Origin: Mycteria americana
Lineage: Eukaryota > Chordata > Aves > Ciconiiformes > Ciconiidae
Reading direction: 5' to 3'
DNA length: 64,000 bases
Assembly (NCBI RefSeq): GCF_035582795.1
Contig: NW_027445626.1
Location: forward strand, 1,240,001-1,304,000
The position numbers were made by a program, and so were the translations under genes. Of the stretch, positions 35,345 to 46,750 are shown in pieces. The notes below the pieces were generated by a model. That model made no database searches. It saw nothing but the letters and a program-made list of their open reading frames with translations, and was not told the origin of the DNA. Position 1 is the first letter of the stretch, and every line of letters begins with the position of its first letter.

Positions 35345-35690
35345 TTTGGTGACATCAGGAGCACCTACAGAAGCTATGTGCCAGCTCCTGGCCTACCAGC
35401 TACTCAGGCAGCAGTGACATCACAAGCTCATGCACAGCCCCTGGCCTATCTGCTACTCAGCCACAGAGGATGTCATAGCATCTACCTCTGATATTGGCCT
35501 GCTCCTGGCCTATCGGCCATTCAGGCACCAATGACCTCAAAACCACCTACAGAAACTATGGGCCTGCTCCTGCCCTACCAGCTCCTCAGGCAGCAGTGGC
35601 ATTAGAAGAAGCACCTACACATGCCATGGGCCTACTCCAGGCCTATGAGCTACTCAGACGTGATGTAAGACACATCAAAGACCAGAGACA
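35345..35690 (+). repeat. 65-bp minisatellite, array 2
   Basis: About five units. TGACATCAG at 35350 and TGACATCACA at 35415 are 65 bases apart, each followed by a block like CTGCTCCTGGCCTATCAGCTAC. It is the same unit as arrays at 425 (inverted) and 57609 (same orientation). Confidence 0.85.
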
Positions 35691-35708
35691 ACCATCCACA
35701 ACTCCAAA

Positions 35709-35950
35709 ACCTTAGTGTTCCTCAAGGACTGGACATGATTGTCCCACAAGTCCAAGACCTAGACATTGCCCAAGGACTGGAGATGATTGTCCCCAAGCCA
35801 CAAGACCTTGGTGTCCCTCAAGGACCATTGATGACCAACCCTAGACCCCTAGACCTTGGTGTTCATCAAGGACCATCAATGACCACCCCCAACACCAAGA
35901 CCTTGATGTCCCTCAAACCCCAAGACTTTGGTGTCCCTCAAAGAGCAGCA
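35709..35950 (+). repeat. 54-bp tandem repeat
   Basis: About four to five diverged copies of a unit containing AAGACCTTGGTGTCCCTCAA and GGACCATTGATGACCA. Several copies keep a multiple-of-three spacing. Confidence 0.75.
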
Positions 35951-36169
35951 ATCATTTTCCCCACCCCCCTGGCTCCCCTAGACATTTTGGGGGTGCTGGT
36001 GGCCACCTCAGCACCCTGTTTGTCCAGGACCCCACACCCCAGTGGACCACGGGCCATCCCACCACTGGTGGGGGTACGGTATTTCACCCTGGGGTTTAAT
36101 TGTCCCTGCCTGAAAAACCTCGTCAGCAAGAAGACCCGGGAAAGCAAGATCAAACGTTGGGCCCGGTGA
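35735..36169 (+). CDS. Open frame over a 54-bp repeat, uncertain
   Basis: 144 codons. The first half is the tandem repeat (PQDLGVPQGP-like, about 18 residues per unit). The second half is unique and ends in a basic stretch, FNCPCLKNLVSKKTRESK then IKRWAR, before TGA. No family recognised. The unique 3' part looks more protein-like than most frames in the region and could be a real terminal exon. The start codon lies inside the repeat and has no support. Confidence 0.2.
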   Translation: MIVPQVQDLDIAQGLEMIVPKPQDLGVPQGPLMTNPRPLDLGVHQGPSMTTPNTKTLMSLKPQDFGVPQRAAIIFPTPLAPLDILGVLVATSAPCLSRTPHPSGPRAIPPLVGVRYFTLGFNCPCLKNLVSKKTRESKIKRWAR

Positions 36170-36229
36170 CTGCGACAGCCCCTCTCTGCTGCGGGGGACA
36201 CATAGCCCCCCGACACATATACATATAGC

Positions 36230-36800
36230 CCCCACATTTATAGCCCTTCCATTTCTCAGCCCCATTTATACCTCCCTAATTTATACCCCCTCTTTATGCT
36301 ACCCATATACCCACCATGTATTACCCTCCCCATATATATATCCCCCTATATACCTCTCCCTTATACACCCCCATATACACTCCTCCCCATTATACCCCTC
36401 CCAATATACACCCTTCCCCATATGTACCCCCCATTTATACCCCAATTTATACCCCCCTTTTTAACCATTTTACAACCTCATTTACACCCCTCTCCATAGA
36501 TACCCCCTATATAGCTCTCCCCATTTATAGCCCCCATTTATACCCCCCTTTTTATAGCCCCTCAGTTATAACCATATTTACACCCCTCCCCATATATATG
36601 CCCCTTATACACCCCCATATATATACCCTCCGTATATACCCCCATATATATACTCTCCATATAGACCCCGATATATACCCCTCCCCATATATAATCTCCA
36701 AATATATCCCCATATATACAGTTTCCATATATACCCCTCCCCATATATACCCCTCTACATATATACCACTCCCCATAGCTACCCCCTATATATCCCCACC
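36230..36800 (+). repeat. AT/C-rich low-complexity minisatellite
   Basis: Irregular tandem CCCCATATATACCCCTCC and CCCATTTATACCCCC units of about 15-20 bases. ORFs here are artefacts. Confidence 0.9.
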
Positions 36801-36829
36801 ATTTACACCCGCTCCTGTCCCACAGGTAG

Positions 36830-36870
36830 GTGGAGGACCTTGAGGATCCCCCCATCGGGGGAGCTGCCAG
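36830..36870 (+). CDS. Candidate exon a of a WNK-like gene fragment
   Basis: Preceded by a pyrimidine-rich acceptor region ending CCCACAGGTAG and followed by the donor CAG|GTGAGTG. Reads VEDLEDPPIGGAA in the frame that continues into the candidate exon at 38098. The acceptor must be the second AG (36828-36829); using the first would put a TAG in frame. Confidence 0.3.
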
Positions 36871-36929
36871 GTGAGTGTTTTGGGGGGTTCCCCGGGGGGC
36901 TGGGGGGAGCACCCCCTTGGACCCCCACG

Positions 36930-37930
36930 TTGCTCTGTGGAGCCCCCAAACTGCCCCAAAATTACCCCAGGGGCCCCCAGACTACCCCCAGGGACCCCAA
37001 AACTGCCCCAGAGGCCACCATATTATCCCCAGGGAAGCTGAATTACACGCAGGGACACCCAAAACTGCCTCAGGGACCCTAAATTGCCCCCAGACACCTC
37101 TAAACTGCCCCGGTGATGACAAAACTGTCCCAGGAATCCCCAGACTACCCCAGGGAACCCTCAACCTATACGAGGGACCCCCAAAATTACCCCGAGGAAG
37201 CCCAAACTGCCCCTGGGTCCCCACAGCTTCCCCAAGCGACCCCCAACTACCCCAGGAACCCATAAAACTACCCCCAAGGAACTACAACATCCCTAAGGAC
37301 CCCCAAAATGCACCCAGGGACCTCCAACTGATTCCAAACTGCACCAGGGACCCCCAAACTGCCCCTAAAGCTCCTTGAATTATCCCCAGGGACCCTCAAA
37401 ACTACCCCAGGGATGCCTAAAACTGCCCCCAGGGACCCCCAAACTACCCCTAAGACCAGTTGAATTGCTTTCAGGGACCCCAAATTACCTCAGGGACCCC
37501 AAAAACTATCCCTATGGAACCTCAACCTACCCCAGGGACTCCGCAACTGCCCCAGGACTCCCCAACTGTCCCAGGGACCTCAAAACTCCCCCAGGGCCCA
37601 CCACTTTCTAGGGATGCCCAGCATCTTCAGGGACACACAGATTAACCCAGGGACACCCCGATCACCCAAGGGACCCCCAAACTACACCACAACCCTGCGA
37701 ACTGCCCCCAGGGACTCACAAATTACTCCCAGAAACCCCCAAAACAACACCAGGGAGCCCTAACTTCCTCACTGACCCCAAAACCACATGCCATGGGACC
37801 CCAAACTGCCCCCATGGACCCAGAATTGCCCACAGGGAGACCAGGCCTGCCCGCACGGACCACCAACTGATGCCCCAGGGACACTCAACACTACCCCACC
37901 AATGCCCCAAATAGCCCCCAGCACCCCCCA
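36930..37930 (+). repeat. About 30-bp minisatellite (CCCCAAACTGCCCCAGGGA)n
   Basis: Roughly thirty diverged copies of CAGGGACCCCCAAACTGCCC with 28-31 base spacing. It would lie within the intron between the two candidate exons. Confidence 0.9.
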
Positions 37931-38097
37931 GCTCCTAGTGTCCATACTAGTCACCATCCTCTTCCAGCCGTCAACGAAACCCAAATCAATCAACCCCCAA
38001 AACCAAAAGCGCTTGGGAGGACCCCATTTCAGAAAGTGAAAATGGGGGAGGAGGGGGGGACCCCCCATCTGCCATCTGCCCCCCTTCGACCCCGCAG

Positions 38098-38184
38098 ATC
38101 CCCATCATCCCCCATAAGCAGTGATGGGGAGACGGACAGCGACGATGAAGATTTACGGGTGGAGCTGCGAAGGCTGCAGGAAAA
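38098..38184 (+). CDS. Candidate exon b of a WNK-like gene fragment
   Basis: Acceptor CGACCCCGCAG, donor GGAAAA|GTAAGC. Translation SPSSPISSDGETDSDDEDLR continues VELRRLQEK: a serine/acidic run leading into a heptad-like helix. It resembles the start of the C-terminal coiled coil of WNK kinases, where an acidic stretch precedes ELRxLREKH. No matching next exon was found before the CR1 at 39.4 kb, so the fragment appears incomplete. Family assignment is from memory of the motif and is tentative. Confidence 0.35.
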
Positions 38185-39379
38185 GTAAGCTGGGGGGGGC
38201 ATGGGGAAGTTTTGGGGGTTCTCCCCAGTACTGGACCAGCTCTGTCCTCTTGCTGGGCTCAGTGTCTGCACTGGGGCAACATCCAGACCTGCATGGATTC
38301 ACACATGCCCACACCCTGGCAGACCCCAGCAGACCGCAGAGCAGGGCTGTCTGCAAACCTTCACGGGGGCCATGGCCAAGGCAGGGAGGGGGTCGGGTGC
38401 TGGGGTGGGCAGTCAAAGCTGGGTGGCTGCAGGGGAATGAGGCACTGAGGTCGCTTGTGGGAACTGTGCCGGGAGGATGTTTCCCCAGCCCTGAATGCAC
38501 CCTGTCCCAAGTGGTGGTTGCACAGCAGAGGTCTAGGGCCACATGTGGGGATGCAGGTGTGGGCCAGCCCAGGGACAGGGACAGGGTTCTCAACAAAAGC
38601 CACGATGCTGCAAGAACCTCCCACACTGATGGAAACCCTAAATTGCCCTCAATCCCCAGCCAGGCAGGGCTGTCACCCCAGTCAGTGCGATTGCTGTAGA
38701 GACACAAGAGACATGCTGGGCTTGGAGGTGCAGGGCAGCCAGGACTGACCCCAGCACTCCCAGGAACCTCTCTGCAGCCACAGCAGCTCTCCACAGCTGG
38801 GACAAGACTCGCTGATGCTCTCTCCATGGCCAGGGGTCTCTTGGGGCTGTAGCCACTGGCACTGCCTGCTGGGAACCCCAGACCTAGTTCTGAGCCCAGT
38901 GCCCTGCACCACAGCTCTTAGTACCTCCCCTCCCATGCCACCATCCTCTCTCAGAAGCACCACCAAGTGCATTACTCCCTGACCAGGTATGCAGAGGAGC
39001 TGCTGGAGGTCTTCTCTGCTCACCCATTCTGCCCCAAATGCTGCCTCGGTGTCAGCCCACAGGCACCACCACATTCCCTCTGTGTTAGGTGATGGGTGTC
39101 TCCACATGCCCTCCTCTGAGCCCAGGCAGGGACCCCCAGGGTGTCCCTCTGCTCAGAGCTGGCCACAATGCCTGCCTGTGCAGTCGCAGGGGATCTTGGT
39201 GTTGCCACACTTGGAGAGAAGGTTGTGGCTGCCCTTGCTCACAGTAGGCATGAGGATGTGTCTGGCAGTCAGGAAGGAAAGACAAGGACAAGAGACAATG
39301 CGGACAAGAAGCAGGCAGGGAAATTTCACATGAGGTTTAAGGAAAATTACCACATCTTTATCGTCTGGGTCTGGGGCCC
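38185..39379. other. No gene seen
   Basis: GC-rich sequence with short frames on both strands; no domain or repeat recognised. Confidence 0.4.
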
Positions 39380-39500
39380 AGACATTCTCAAAACTCAAGT
39401 GGGAAAAGCACTCACCAACCTGATCTAACGGACAAGCTCTCCCTGCTCAGAGCAGAGCGTAGCACTGGACACCTCCACTGGTTCCTTCTGACTCTTCTTG
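39380..39500 (+). mobile_element. CR1 3' tail fragment
   Basis: ATTCTCAAAACTCAAGTGGG..GCACTCACCAACCTGATCTA..CTGCTCAGAGCAGAG matches the CR1 end (CAACCTGATCTA, then GACCCTGCTTTGAGCAGGG in a typical copy). Confidence 0.5.
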
Positions 39501-39514
39501 GCGGCACCTCTGGA

Positions 39515-41540
39515 GATGGCCTAGTCTAGTCTAGAGCGGGATGCCCAATACAGGCTCCAGCTGGATTTTGAATATCTCCATGCATGGACACTCCACAACC
39601 TCTCTGGACAACCTGTTCCAGTGATCAACCACCCTCACAGCAGAAAAGTGTTTTCTTGGGTTGAGATGGAAGTTCCTGTGCTTCCCTTGCTACCCCTTGT
39701 CTGTCACTGGGCACCATGGAGAAAAACCTGGCTCCCTCTTCTTCATTCCCTCCCATCAGGTATTGATACACATGGACAAGATCCCCATGAGCCTTCCCTT
39801 CTCCAGGCTAAACAGTCGCAACTCTCTCAGCCTCTCCTCCTGAAGGATGCTTGTGTGCCTTCATCATCTTTGTGGCCCTTTGCTGGACTCCCTCCAGTCA
39901 CTCCATGTCTCTCGTGTACTGGGCAGCCCAGCACTGGACACAGCACTCCACACGTGGCTTCAGCACTGCTGACTAGAGGGGAAGGATCACCTCTCTCCAC
40001 CTGCTGGCAAACCTCTCCTGAACACAGCCCAGGAGGCTGTCGGCCTGCTTTGCCACACAGCTGCACTGCTGGCTCGTGGCCAGCTTGTTAGCCACCACGA
40101 CCCCCTGATCCTTCTCTAGAAACCTGCTTTCCAGGCAGTCAGCCCCCAGCCCCCAGTACTGGTCCATGGCGTTATGCCTGCCCAGGGGCAGGACTTTGTC
40201 TTTCCCTTGGTTGAACTTGATGAGCTTCCTCTCTGCCCACTTCTCCAGCCTGCCCACGTCCTTCTGAGCGGCAGTGCAACCAGCCGCTGTACCAGCCACT
40301 CCTCCCAGTTCTGTATCATCCACAAACCTGCTCACGATGCCCCTGGTCCCATCCTCCAGGACTCCAATGAAAGGCTGAATAGAACGGGACCCACATCAAC
40401 CCCTGGGCTACACCCCTGGTGATTATCCTCCAGCTGGACTTTGTGCCACTGGGCACAGCCCTCTGGGATTCAGGCACTTTTCCATCCATCTCATTTTCCA
40501 CTTCTCTAGTCCATACTTGCTCCGCTTGTCTACAGGGGTATCATGGGAGATGGGCTGACAGCTCCCTGCATCCTCCTTCCTGCCCTGCTTCAAGATAGGG
40601 TTTACATTTGCTTTCTTCCAGTCCTCAGGAACCTCGCCCAATCCCCACAACCTTTCCAACATGATGTCAAGTGGCCTTACAATGACATCAGCCATCTTCC
40701 TCAGCACTCACCAGTGCATCCCCTCAGGTCCCAAGGACTTATGCACGTGCAGTTCCTTTAAATGTTCCCTAACCTGAGACTGCTGCACCAAGTGTAAGTC
40801 TTCCTTGCCCTGCCTCTGGTCTTGGGGGCCGGGCATTCCTGAAGGTTGTTCTTACCAGTAAACTCAGAGAGGAAGAAGGCATGGCCCTTTCTTGGCCCTT
40901 TCTGTGCTCTCTGTCACCAGGGCCCCTGCCTCATCTAGCAGCAGGCAAACATTTTCCCGAGCCTTCCTTTTGCTGCTGATGTTGTTGTTAAATCCTGTCT
41001 TGATGCCCTTCATGTCCAGACTGAATTACCAGATTGAGGTCGAGGTGGACTTTGTCTTTCCTCACACTCTCGCTGAATGGTTGGGAGGTTCTTGGTGCCC
41101 TCCAGAAGCCTCCTGAGTGTCTTGTGCCCTGCTGTGCTGCCCCTCAGGCAGACGTCTGACTGGGTAATGTCCCCCATGAGGACCAGGGCTTGCAATGAGA
41201 AGCTCCTTCTACTTGTCTGAAGAAGGCCTCATCTGCTGCTTCTTCTTAATATGGTTGGTCCATAGCAGACACCAACTACAATGTTATCCACATTGCTCTG
41301 CCCACTAATCCTCATCCATCAGCTCTCACCTGGCTCTAGGCAGAGCTCCATGCTGTCCTTCTGCTCACTCACATATTGACTTGACACACAGTGAAATTCC
41401 CCTCCTCACCAACCTGCCCCATTCTTCCTAAAGAGCCTGCTTCCATCCATGGCCAACCTCCAGTGATGTGAGCTATCTGGCTGTGTCTTGGGTATCTAAG
41501 TGAGAATATAGCTCAGGAATTGCCCACACTGTGTGCATTC
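39515..41540 (-). mobile_element. CR1 LINE, about 2 kb, with RT and part of EN
   Basis: On the minus strand the order from right to left is endonuclease-linked sequence, then the RT (FKKASKCKPYLEAG-like in broken frames, IIRPLDIMLERLWG, VPEDWKKANVNPILK), then MSRFVDDTELGG, LGVVVANKLATSQQC and the 3' end near 39515. Frames are broken repeatedly. It belongs to a different CR1 subfamily from the copies at 50.4 and 58.3 kb, judging by its RT wording. Confidence 0.82.
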
Positions 41541-41924
41541 CTGTCGAGGCACATCAGAGGTGTGCCCAGCCATGCTGATTTCCCTGCTGGAGAAATGAGA
41601 TTGAGGGCTACTTGACAGGTGCCAATAAACAGCACTGGCTGAACCCTTTGCCTCACCTCCAACTTCCTCCTTCCATGTTTCCCCCCTCCCCTTTGGTCAT
41701 CCTCCAACCCTTCCACACAAGAAGCCCACCTCTGTTTTCCCTTTGCCCACTGGCCCTGGCTTTGCTTGCCTGGTGCCCTCTCTTGGTGTGTCTGCGATGG
41801 CTGTATTGCGAATTCTTACTTTGCTCTGCAAGTCCGTTAGACTAGGGCCTCCTTTTATCATCCGTCTTGTCCTGCAGTTCCTCATGCTGTCATCTTGTTA
41901 GAGGCACCACAGGACAGGGTGGCC
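41541..41924. other. No gene seen
   Basis: Possibly more diverged CR1 5' sequence; no coding frame could be aligned to a known motif. Confidence 0.35.
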
Positions 41925-42430
41925 AACAGAAACCTCACCAAGTTTTACAAGGAGAAGTGGCCAGTCCTGCATCAGGAGCAGAATAACCCCATGTATCAAG
42001 GCAAGCTTGGAGCTGACCAGCTGAGGAGTGAGCCTGAGGAGAAGGCGTGGTTGCTACAAGGGATGCTATAGGAAGCCAGTGCAGCATGTTGACCACGAAT
42101 CAGGCCAGCTGCATATGGGGCTGAATTAGGAGGAGTGTGGCCACCCAGACAAGGGGAGTTAGCTCCTCCCTTGACTCAGCAGGGGTGTGGCCACATCTGA
42201 ACTAATCTGTGCTGGGGTGGGGCTCCATGTTCTGCAGGAGTGGGGAGGACCTGGAGAAGGTGCAGAGCACATCTGCCAAGATGGGGTGAAGGGGCTGAAT
42301 CCCATGACTTGTGTGGAGAGGCTGAGGGACCTGGGCTGCTTTGGCCTCCTGACGTAGAGGCCAAGGACAATGTTGTCATGGCCTGCAGCTGCTTGAAGGG
42401 TGCTTTCAGAGAGGATGAAGATTTCCTTTG
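41925..42430 (+). mobile_element. Diverged CR1 fragment (paralogue of 60.0 kb)
   Basis: CCTCACCAAGTTTTACAAGG, GGTCCTGCA-like, GAATAACCCCATGTATCA and GAGCTGACCAGCTGAG follow the CR1 order for the region LLHLGQGN..LGADQL. It is closely similar to 60000-60540, including GCAGAATAACCCCAT and the GTGTGGCCACA segment, and both copies lie to the right of a minus-strand CR1. Confidence 0.55.
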
Positions 42431-43846
42431 TAGAGGAAACAGCATGAGAAAGGAAAAGCTTTGGAGTCTGAGCCTGGGCATGAGGAAAAAGGAAATGTCA
42501 CCTGAAGGGTAGTGCTGTGGTGCAACCGGGCACTGGGGGTGGTGGTGTTTTTCTGTGTTACAAATGCCCTGGGGCACCTTCCCCAGCTGTCCATGCCACC
42601 AAAGACAACAGACCAGCCTCCTCTCTCCTGTGTCTGCAAGTCTCCGCTGCCTTCCACAAGCCCTGACTCTGCACCAGCAACCCCCTGGTGTGAGTCCTCA
42701 CCCTGCATGGTCAGGCAGCTCAGCTAACTTCAGTGTGTTCCTCTCCCGATTACTTTCCAGCCCAGCCCCGTCCCTATCTGGTGGTCTCCAGCACTTTCCG
42801 TCCCCTACCCATCTATCTCTTTCCTGTCCAGCCCAGAAAAGCAGCCCATTCTGGGCTGACCCCATGGCAGTGCCCACTGATGGGTACTGCAAAGCTCTGC
42901 ACACTCAACCCCACAGCCCCAGCCCCTCTGAAGCTCACAGTAGCTCCTGCCAGAGAGGCAGAGAGGTGTCTCAGTCCCAGGGCTGAGGGCCAGCCATGGC
43001 ATGAGGAGATGGAGGCCAGTGTCTGCTCCTGTCTCCAAGACAGCCTTATTGTCCACGGCCAGCAAACCCCTCTGTGCCAGCCCCACTCCCAGGAAAAGGC
43101 TCCTGGCCCAGGGCATCCTCAGGCTGCTCCAGCCACCCAAGCAATAGAGAAGCCTGCCCGAGCTGGTGCATTCAGAAATAGATATCTCTTTGTCATTTAT
43201 TCCCTCCTAGAAGCACAGAGTTGCTGCTTTCTCTTCTCCAGAGATGTCCCTGCCCCCAGAGAGCCTTTCACCAGGGAAGTTTGTCCATGCTGGCCTGACT
43301 TGCCGCTCCTTCCTCCTCCCTGTGCCCTCCACAGGGCCCTGAGCTGTTGGTACTGCTCTGCAGAGCGAGCGGGCTGTGGTGCCTGAAAGCCATGGGGTGA
43401 GAGTCCCAGGCAGATCCCTGTTGATCATTCACCATCTCCGGGGGAACTGGGCACCCACAGGTGAAGGCTCAGCCCAGGCCCATTCTCTAACACATTGCCC
43501 CATGCCCTCCTCCCCTCATCCCATGGGGAGAACCCAAGCAAAGCAGCACGGCATTGTGGGGGCAATTTCTTCAGCCTGAGCTCAGCTTTGGAAGAAGAGC
43601 CCAACCTCCAGACACCACCACTGAGGAAATCCCCTTTTATTACAGAGGTGCGACACGGGAGGCCAGCTGTACCATTGTGCCAGACACATGTGAACAGCCC
43701 TCTGGGTCAGACAGGCTGGGTTCATGGCTCTGGGGAAGTGGAGTGGATGCAGACATGGACAAACATGGTCATCACAGATAAAATGCCCAAAGCACAGGAG
43801 GTTCCCAAGATGAGTTTGAAATCTCTTCTGAAGAGACGTGAGCAGG
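42431..43846. other. 3' flank of the OR14 pseudogene
   Basis: No exon recognised. A tail of the CR1-like repeat may extend to about 42530. Confidence 0.4.
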
Positions 43847-44423
43847 CTATTGCTGCTGAGAAAGAGCTGATTGAATCAGCTTCTTCAATGTGTCTTTAAC
43901 CTCCTGGTTCCTCATGCTGTAGATGAGGGGGTAGTGAAAATGTATTGGCAGTGTGCATCAGAACATAGAGGAAACCACTGCCCCAGGCAGCTGCTGCCAT
44001 GTGGACACAAGCTCTGCTGCCCACAAGGGTCCCGTAGTGCAGGGGTTTGCAGATGGCAACGTAGCGGTCGTAGGCCATGACAGTGAGAAGAAAATACTCT
44101 GCTGAAATGAAAAAGACAAACAGAAAGACCTGGGCAGCACGTCCCAGGTAGGAGATGGCCCTGGTGTCCCATGGGGAATTGGCCATGGCTTTGGGGACAA
44201 TGGTGGAAATGGAGGCCAGGTCGAGGAGAGAGAGGTTGAGGAGGAAGAAGTACATGGGGGTGTGGAGGTGGTGGTCACAGGCTACGGCAGTGATGATGAG
44301 GCCGTTGCCAGGGAGGGCAGCCAGGTAGATGCCCAGGAAGAGCCAGAAGTGCAAGAGCTGCAGCTCCCCTGTGTCTGCAAATGCCAGGAGGAGGAATTCA
44401 GTGATGGAGCTGGCATTGGATAT
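43847..44423 (-). pseudogene. OR14-type olfactory receptor pseudogene, internal deletion
   Basis: Bird-expanded OR14 (gamma-c) type. TM1-TM4 are open: SITEFLLLAFADTGELQLLH, HHLHTPMYFFLLNLSLLD, MAYDRYVAICKPLHYGTL, SGFLYVLMHTANTFS. The start codon is ATA (44423-44421) where ATG is expected. A deletion of roughly 340 bases then removes extracellular loop 2 to TM6, joining TM4/loop 2 out of frame to the TM7 tail near 43940. The TM7 tail (LIYSMRNQEVKDTLKKLIQS) runs to TAG at 43847 in another frame. A CTTGGACAG splice acceptor lies about 25 bases upstream, as in intact OR14 genes. The intact-looking sister lies at 63666 in the opposite orientation. Confidence 0.88.
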
Positions 44424-46750
44424 TTGCTGCTTCTGGGCATGGGCACCTGTCCAAGGAGGAAAAGGCAGTGAGAAGTTAAGGCAGAGTTCTCTGAGCAAAA
44501 CCTATTCCAGTTCTCATGGAAACCCCCCAGACTTCCTTGACCCTTTCAGGTAGACCTTTGTCACGTCCCTTTTATGAGCTCTGCGTGGTGTTGGCAGAGG
44601 GTGCCATTGGGAGCAGGGAGCTCTGCTGTGGACTCTTGAAGTGTCGGTCCTGCCCTACAGCAAAAGGTAAACAGGAACACAGGGCCATCTTGGATTAAAT
44701 CCGCCTTTGATACCAATGAGCTTTGCAGCATTGTTGCTCCCATTTCACCTGAGAGCAGAGCAGAGCTGTGGGGATTTTGGTTTGTGTATTTTGTTCTAGT
44801 TGCCTCACCACAACTGAGGAGTGTTTTTAAGGCAGAAAGCCTTGGCATTCCTCTTGCACTCCAAGTGAAACCGTGTGGGTGCTGACAGGCAAAGGGACTG
44901 TCCCTTAGTGCAGGGCATGGAGAGCTGCTCTCTCCATCAGCCCTGGTCTCAGCTGCCCTTTCCTTGCAGCTCTTTGCGCAGGAGGATGATCACACCCCGA
45001 TGATCCCCTGAGGAGAAACTGGACACTGCTGAGAGCAGAGGAATCCAGTTTCTCAGTGCAGATCTCCAAAGCCCTCCCTGCCATCTCATCGTACCTGAGG
45101 AGGATCTCAGCTCCCCCCTCCCAGCCAGGGACACACAGGGCTCATTGCAGCTGCCCACATAGAGATGATGAGCAGCATTGCCATGGCCTTGGCACCGAAT
45201 TTTCGTCTCCATGGGGCTCCCTCCTCTCTGGGGCACAGAGATGCCATGGGAGAGCTGTACCCTTGTGGGGAGGCAGCCTGAAGCTCAGCAGGACCCCCAG
45301 CAAAATAGTCAAAAATCCTGAGGATGGGGTGCCCTGAAGTGAGGGTCAGCTCATTGCCAGCCCCACACACTGCAGTGCCCAGAGCCCCCAGGTAAGGTGG
45401 GGACAAAAGCAGCAAGGACAGGAGGGGAAACACAGAGAAATGCCCCAATGCTCCTGCCAAGGGATGAAGGACAGGGACAGACAAACAGGCCCTCAGGTGT
45501 TTCTCCTTATCGGGAGTCAGGCTGCTAAGAAGAAGACTCAGCCTGAAACCCCAAGACCCTGGGTGCAGAAGCTGTGCTGGATGGGAGAGGAGAGCAGGGG
45601 AATGCTCCAGGAAAGTGTTTGTGCTGCAGGGGATGTCAGGGAGGTGCCCAAAAGCCCCTCCCATGGCATTGCTGGCAGCAGCTCCCTCTCCCTGCCTGCC
45701 CATGACTCTGCTGCCTGGAGCTGGCTCTGCTGGGAGCTGCTTCTCTGTCCCCATGTGTCCTCCCTGTCTGTGCTCACAGACCCCATCCCACCCGCTGTGT
45801 TCTCTGCTCTGCCCTGCAGACACCTCCTGGCAGCAAAGCACTGACCAGGGGCATCTCTGTATGTGCAGGAGCTCAGGAGACACTCAGAGAAGTCCTACTT
45901 AAAAGTGGGGTCTTCTCCAGAGTGGAGAAAAAATTTCCATCAACCACTGCCCACCCAGCCAACCAAGAAGAGAAAACTCAAAGCACTGACTCCTTCCATT
46001 TAATGTAATCCCCATTTTGACCTTTCTCTGGAAAAGTCCCCTTGGAAATGCCCTGGGGGTAACCTGGAGCTGTGAGCAGCCCTGGTCCATGCAGCACCCT
46101 CTCAACAGCAGGACCCTGCCTGCCCTGCCAGGAGTTGCTCCTTCCACACAGAGCTTCCCCCCGCAGCGCCATGGGGAGCTCCCCGGGCGTGCTGAGTGCG
46201 GACCCGGGAAGGCAGCAGGGTCCCTGCCCTGGCACACAGCCCCCTGGGGCACAGGGACCCTGCTCTGAAGGACAGCCCTGGGCATCCCTGCCTGCACACC
46301 CAGCTTGACACCCCTGCAGCCATCCCCAGGACAACCTTCTGACAGTGCAACGGGGAAGCCCTGCTCTGGACTACGTCCTCCTTCTTCACCCCAGAGAAGC
46401 CAAGACAGACATCCTCACAGGTCCTATCAGTCATGGCATGTGCCAGCTCTGCAAGACTCATCTGCATTGCCCTGCTGCCAGAGACTTACTGTGTCACATG
46501 CTGTGAAGATTTCTCTGTGAACAAGCTCAGCTCTGTCCTCCCACCCCACACTGCCTTTAAGCTCTCTCTGCCGCACTCGTCTCCCCTCGGTGCCTGCAGG
46601 CACTGCCCTCAGCCCTGCTGCACTTTCTGGAGGAGCCGCTCCTGGGCAGAGCTGTCTCTCTGCAGTGCTGCCCGCTTGCCAGGAGCTCCCTGCATCCCAG
46701 GAGCCCAGCCCAGCTGAGCAGCAGAGGAGCAGCCCAAGGCAGCACTTCCT
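43847..46750 (-). repeat. Inverted duplication, left arm (OR14 and upstream region)
   Basis: Read on the minus strand this arm is collinear with 61320-64000 on the plus strand. Matched blocks are 46540-46740 with 61320-61510, 46040-46380 with 61690-62030, 45700-45860 with 62280-62480, 45300-45400 with 62860-62990, and the OR14 genes. Divergence is substantial, so the duplication is not recent. Confidence 0.75.
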
